Source: JBGPLH01 sp041486365 [NCBI: Thermodesulfobacteriota bacterium]
GTDB lineage: Bacteria; JAUYMQ01
Reading direction: 5' to 3'
DNA length: 8,121 bases
NCBI GenBank assembly: GCA_041486365.1
Contig: JBGPLH010000137.1
Span: forward strand, 1-8,121
Part shown: piece by piece, positions 6,039 to 8,121 of the stretch
How positions within the stretch are numbered: position 1 is the first letter of the stretch
How the letters are laid out: every line of letters begins with the position of its first letter
Position numbers and translations under genes: made by a program
The notes under the pieces: model-generated
What the model was told of the DNA's origin: nothing
Seen by the model: only the letters and a program-made list of their open reading frames with translations
Databases searched by the model: none

Positions 6039-6060
6039 TCGGGGGGCCAAAGCCCCCCGA
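6039..6060 (-). other. Perfect 9-bp GC hairpin between surA-like gene and pdxA
   Basis: On the minus strand TCGGGGGGC, a 4-nt loop TTTG, then GCCCCCCGA. The stem is perfect, almost all G-C, ends 19 nt before the pdxA ATG and lies 39 nt after the surA-like stop. It is followed by TTGCTTGAGG, not a U-tract, so it is not a standard intrinsic terminator. It could stabilise or process the mRNA, or attenuate pdxA expression. Confidence 0.6.
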
Positions 6061-6099
6061 GCCGTCGTGCAGCGGACCCTGACCCGGGCCCGCCGGGCG

Positions 6100-7083
6100 C
6101 TAGAGCTTCTTCTCGATGTAAGCGTTCTCGCGGAGCTTCTTCATCCAGTCGCCGAACTGCGACTCGACCTGCTCCTGCGTCATCTTGTTCCGGATCGCGG
6201 GCTTCGCCTCGTCGTAGGAGACCGTGCGCGACGGTTTCTTGTCCTCCACCTGGATGACGTGGAAACCGAGCTTCGTCTCCACGACGTCGCTCGTCTGGCC
6301 CTTGCCGAGCAGAAAGGCCGTGGCCTCGAATTCGGGAAGCGTCTGGCCGCGGCTGATCCAGCCGAGCTCGCCACCCTCAGCGGCCGTGGGGCCGGCCGAG
6401 TACTTCTTCGCGAGCGACGCGAAGTCACCGCCCGCCTTCACCTCTGCGAGGGCCTGTTGCGCCTTCTTGTGCGCCGCAGCTCTCTCCTCGGCGCTCGCGT
6501 CCGCCGCCACCGGGATCACGATGTGCCGGGCCTTGATCTGCTCGTCCTGCTTGAACTCGTCCGGGTGCTCCTCGTAGTACCTCTTCGCCTGGTGGTCGTC
6601 GACGTTGGAGCGGTTACGCACCTGGCGACCGACGAGCTTCGTGCGCTCGATCTGCGACCGGACCTGCTCCCGGTACTCCTCGTAGCTGATTCCCTCCTTG
6701 GCCAGCGCGCGCTGCAGCCCCTCCTGCGTGATTCCGTTCTGCTTCTTCACGTCGTTGATCGCGAGGTCGACCTCGGAATCGCTTGCGGTGATCTCGTACT
6801 TCTTGATGATCTGCTCCATGAGCTTCTGGTCGACGAGCTGGTCGAGCACCTCGCGCCGCGCCTGGGCGATCTCAGCCTGCGAGTCCTCGCCGTACTTGCG
6901 CTGGATCTCGCGGTAGATGGGCCCACCCGCCTCGTCCACCTCGCTCAGTGTGATCACGTCGTCGTTCACGATGGCCGCCACGCCGTCGATGATCTCGGCG
7001 CGGGACGGCTCCGCGAGGCACGCCGCGAGGATCGCGGCGGCAAGCCACCGGAAGGGGAAAGGGCTCCTGGCGTCCGGTTCCAT
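6100..7083 (-). CDS. surA: SurA-like periplasmic chaperone/peptidyl-prolyl isomerase, single parvulin domain
   Basis: A 327-residue exported folding factor. An N-terminal hydrophobic signal (11-24) precedes PSRA^EIIDGVAAIVNDDVITLSEVD, the SurA N-terminal chaperone opening. Helices follow up to about 160 (EEGISYEEYREQVRSQI-type, normal for SurA). One parvulin domain spans about 183-283: IKARHIVI, FASLAKKYSAGPTAAEGGELGW, LPEFEATAF and LGFHVIQVED. A C-terminal helix ends FGDWMKKLRENAYIEKKL. E. coli SurA (428 residues) has two parvulin domains, so this is a shorter version. The role is probably folding of outer-membrane proteins in the periplasm. The start is ATG 7083, 5 nt past the previous gene's stop; a longer open frame extends to 7497 but only overlaps that gene out of frame. 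The signal region also contains LAAC (19-22), a possible lipobox, so membrane anchoring cannot be excluded. Confidence 0.93.
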   Translation of the reverse strand: MEPDARSPFPFRWLAAAILAACLAEPSRAEIIDGVAAIVNDDVITLSEVDEAGGPIYREIQRKYGEDSQAEIAQARREVLDQLVDQKLMEQIIKKYEITASDSEVDLAINDVKKQNGITQEGLQRALAKEGISYEEYREQVRSQIERTKLVGRQVRNRSNVDDHQAKRYYEEHPDEFKQDEQIKARHIVIPVAADASAEERAAAHKKAQQALAEVKAGGDFASLAKKYSAGPTAAEGGELGWISRGQTLPEFEATAFLLGKGQTSDVVETKLGFHVIQVEDKKPSRTVSYDEAKPAIRNKMTQEQVESQFGDWMKKLRENAYIEKKL

Positions 7084-7088
7084 CGCGA

Positions 7089-8090
7089 TCAGTCCGTCTT
7101 CTCTTGCGCCGGAGATTCCTTCGGAGCCCCCGGCATCCCGGCCGGCGGGGCTCCCCCGCCCGCCGGCGGCAGTCCCAGGCCGCCCGGCATCCCGCCACCC
7201 GCGGAAGGACCCGGGCTGTACTTGCCGAGCACCTTCTCGTCGATCTTCACCTGGGCCTTCGCCTTCAGCTCCTCGAAGTAAGCCTCGATCTTCTTGCGCT
7301 GCGTCTCCTGAAGGATCTTCGAGCGGATCTCCTCGCGCACCTGATCGAAGGGCCGCGGCTTGCCCTCCTTGCGCTCGATCAGCTTGATCACGTGGTACCC
7401 GAAGGGGCTGTGCACCACGCCGGAGATCTCCCCGGGCTGCTTCAGCGTGAAGGCCACCGCCTCGAACTCGGGCACCATTCGGCCGCGTTGGAACCAACCG
7501 AGGTCTCCGCCCGCCGGCGCCGTCGCGGTGTCCTTGGAGAGTTTCTTCGCGAGGTCGCCGAAGGAGTCGGGCTTCTTCTTCACCTGATCGAGGATCTGGT
7601 TCGCGGCGGCCTCGTCCTCCAGCAGGATGTGGGCCGCGTGGATCTGCGTATTGGAGAACTCGTCCGGGTGCGCGTCGTAATACGCCTTCACCTCCCCGTC
7701 GCTCACCACGGCCGACTGCTGGATGTCCTGGAACACCTTCTGGAGGATCAGCCTCTTCTTCGTCTCGTCGAGCTGCCGCTGGATGTCCTCGTCCTTGTCG
7801 AGCCCCTTCTTCTCCCCCTCCTGCACGAGCAGTTGGCTCAGGATGTAGTTCTCGAGGAACTGCTTACGCCGGTCGGGAGCCGAGAGCAGCGGCTTGATCT
7901 GCGGCGGGAGCTTCTCGACCTCGGCCCCGAACTCGTCCAGCGTGAGCTTCTGGTCCCCGAAGGTCGCCACGACCTCGCCCCCTCCCTCGATCTTCGAGGA
8001 AGGACCCGCCTCCTTTTTCTTGCCGCAGGCGGAGAGCACCAGCGCGGCGGCCAGCAGACCGACCGCGAGCACACGGAGTGATCGAATCAT
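7089..8090 (-). CDS. Parvulin-type peptidyl-prolyl isomerase lipoprotein (PrsA/PpiC-like)
   Basis: A 333-residue lipoprotein with signal MIRSLRVLAVGLLAAALVLS followed by AC; the lipobox is LSAC with Cys22 as lipid site, then a GKKKEAG linker. The SurA-N/PrsA-type helical part spans about 39-145 (VVATFGDQKLTLDEF; YYDAHPDEFS). One parvulin domain spans about 149-240: QIHAAHILLEDE, FGDLAKKLSKDTATAPAGGDLGWF, MVPEFEAVAF and FGYHVIKLIE. A helix (250-280) and a Pro/Gly/Ala-rich, probably disordered tail (292-327) follow. It should catalyse prolyl isomerisation and assist folding of exported proteins while anchored to a membrane. The ATG at 8090 has AGGA 9 nt upstream. It is the upstream paralogue of the SurA-like gene: both share a Y-Y-x-x-HPDEF motif and a GG-[ED]-LGW-x-x-RG-x-x-[LV]-PEFEA-x-AF block. 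Upstream context is outside the window. Confidence 0.94.
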   Translation of the reverse strand: MIRSLRVLAVGLLAAALVLSACGKKKEAGPSSKIEGGGEVVATFGDQKLTLDEFGAEVEKLPPQIKPLLSAPDRRKQFLENYILSQLLVQEGEKKGLDKDEDIQRQLDETKKRLILQKVFQDIQQSAVVSDGEVKAYYDAHPDEFSNTQIHAAHILLEDEAAANQILDQVKKKPDSFGDLAKKLSKDTATAPAGGDLGWFQRGRMVPEFEAVAFTLKQPGEISGVVHSPFGYHVIKLIERKEGKPRPFDQVREEIRSKILQETQRKKIEAYFEELKAKAQVKIDEKVLGKYSPGPSAGGGMPGGLGLPPAGGGAPPAGMPGAPKESPAQEKTD

Positions 8091-8121
8091 CTTGGGGAGT
8101 CCTTTCGAGGGAGGAGAGAAG

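Noticed and set aside
7084-7497. N-terminal extension of the SurA-like frame up to 7497
   Set aside because: It overlaps the lipoprotein parvulin gene in another frame and would put the signal peptide in the middle of the protein.
6067-8081. Plus-strand frames of 404 and 325 residues rich in Leu, Arg, Val and Asp
   Set aside because: They are antisense to the two parvulin genes, which have signal peptides and full domains. The Leu/Val/Asp runs are the mirror of Lys/Glu/Asp-rich coding sequence.

Overview
The window is a strongly GC-rich bacterial chromosomal segment in which every convincing gene lies on the minus strand, so it reads from right to left. I recognise no tRNA, rRNA, CRISPR array, insertion sequence or phage gene. 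The gene content (tandem parvulin-type folding factors next to pdxA, a deazaflavin-type nitroreductase, a DEAD-box helicase) is of a free-living, Gram-negative-type bacterium. Composition and gene mix would suit an environmental lineage such as Eisenbacteria, Rokubacteria, Acidobacteriota or Myxococcota, but the sequence alone does not settle the phylum.

Right part (5024-8090): an envelope-folding and vitamin B6 cluster. It runs from a lipoprotein parvulin-type peptidyl-prolyl isomerase (8090-7089), through a SurA-like parvulin protein (7083-6100), to pdxA (6019-5024). The first two are 5 nt apart. The last two are separated by a perfect 9-bp GC hairpin at 6039-6060. SurA next to PdxA is also the order in E. 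coli.

Middle part (3997-4980): a short gene for an 81-residue, extremely acidic protein with its own apparent sigma70-type promoter (TTGACC, 17 nt, TATTTC) and its own intrinsic terminator (4616-4642). It is followed by a deazaflavin-dependent nitroreductase family gene (4443-3997) and about 240 bases to which I cannot assign a gene.

Left part (1-3760): a run of closely spaced genes that looks like one transcription unit or two. It begins with a small lysine-rich protein (TTG start, 53 residues). Next is a DJ-1/PfpI family protein whose first beta strand is recovered only if translation begins at a CTG codon placed 6 nt after a GGAGG. After that come an RhlE-like DEAD-box RNA helicase, a YaiI/YqxD family protein (GTG start overlapping the helicase stop by 4 nt), a four-helix membrane protein (1 nt gap), and a MESH1-like HD-domain (p)ppGpp hydrolase that runs off the left edge. 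The helicase and the alarmone hydrolase suggest a stress or growth-control theme, but that link is inference from position only.

I see no clear novel defence or mobile system. The most unusual points are the non-ATG starts, the two short genes that automated calling could miss or mis-start, the acidic single-gene unit, and several hairpins placed at gene junctions.
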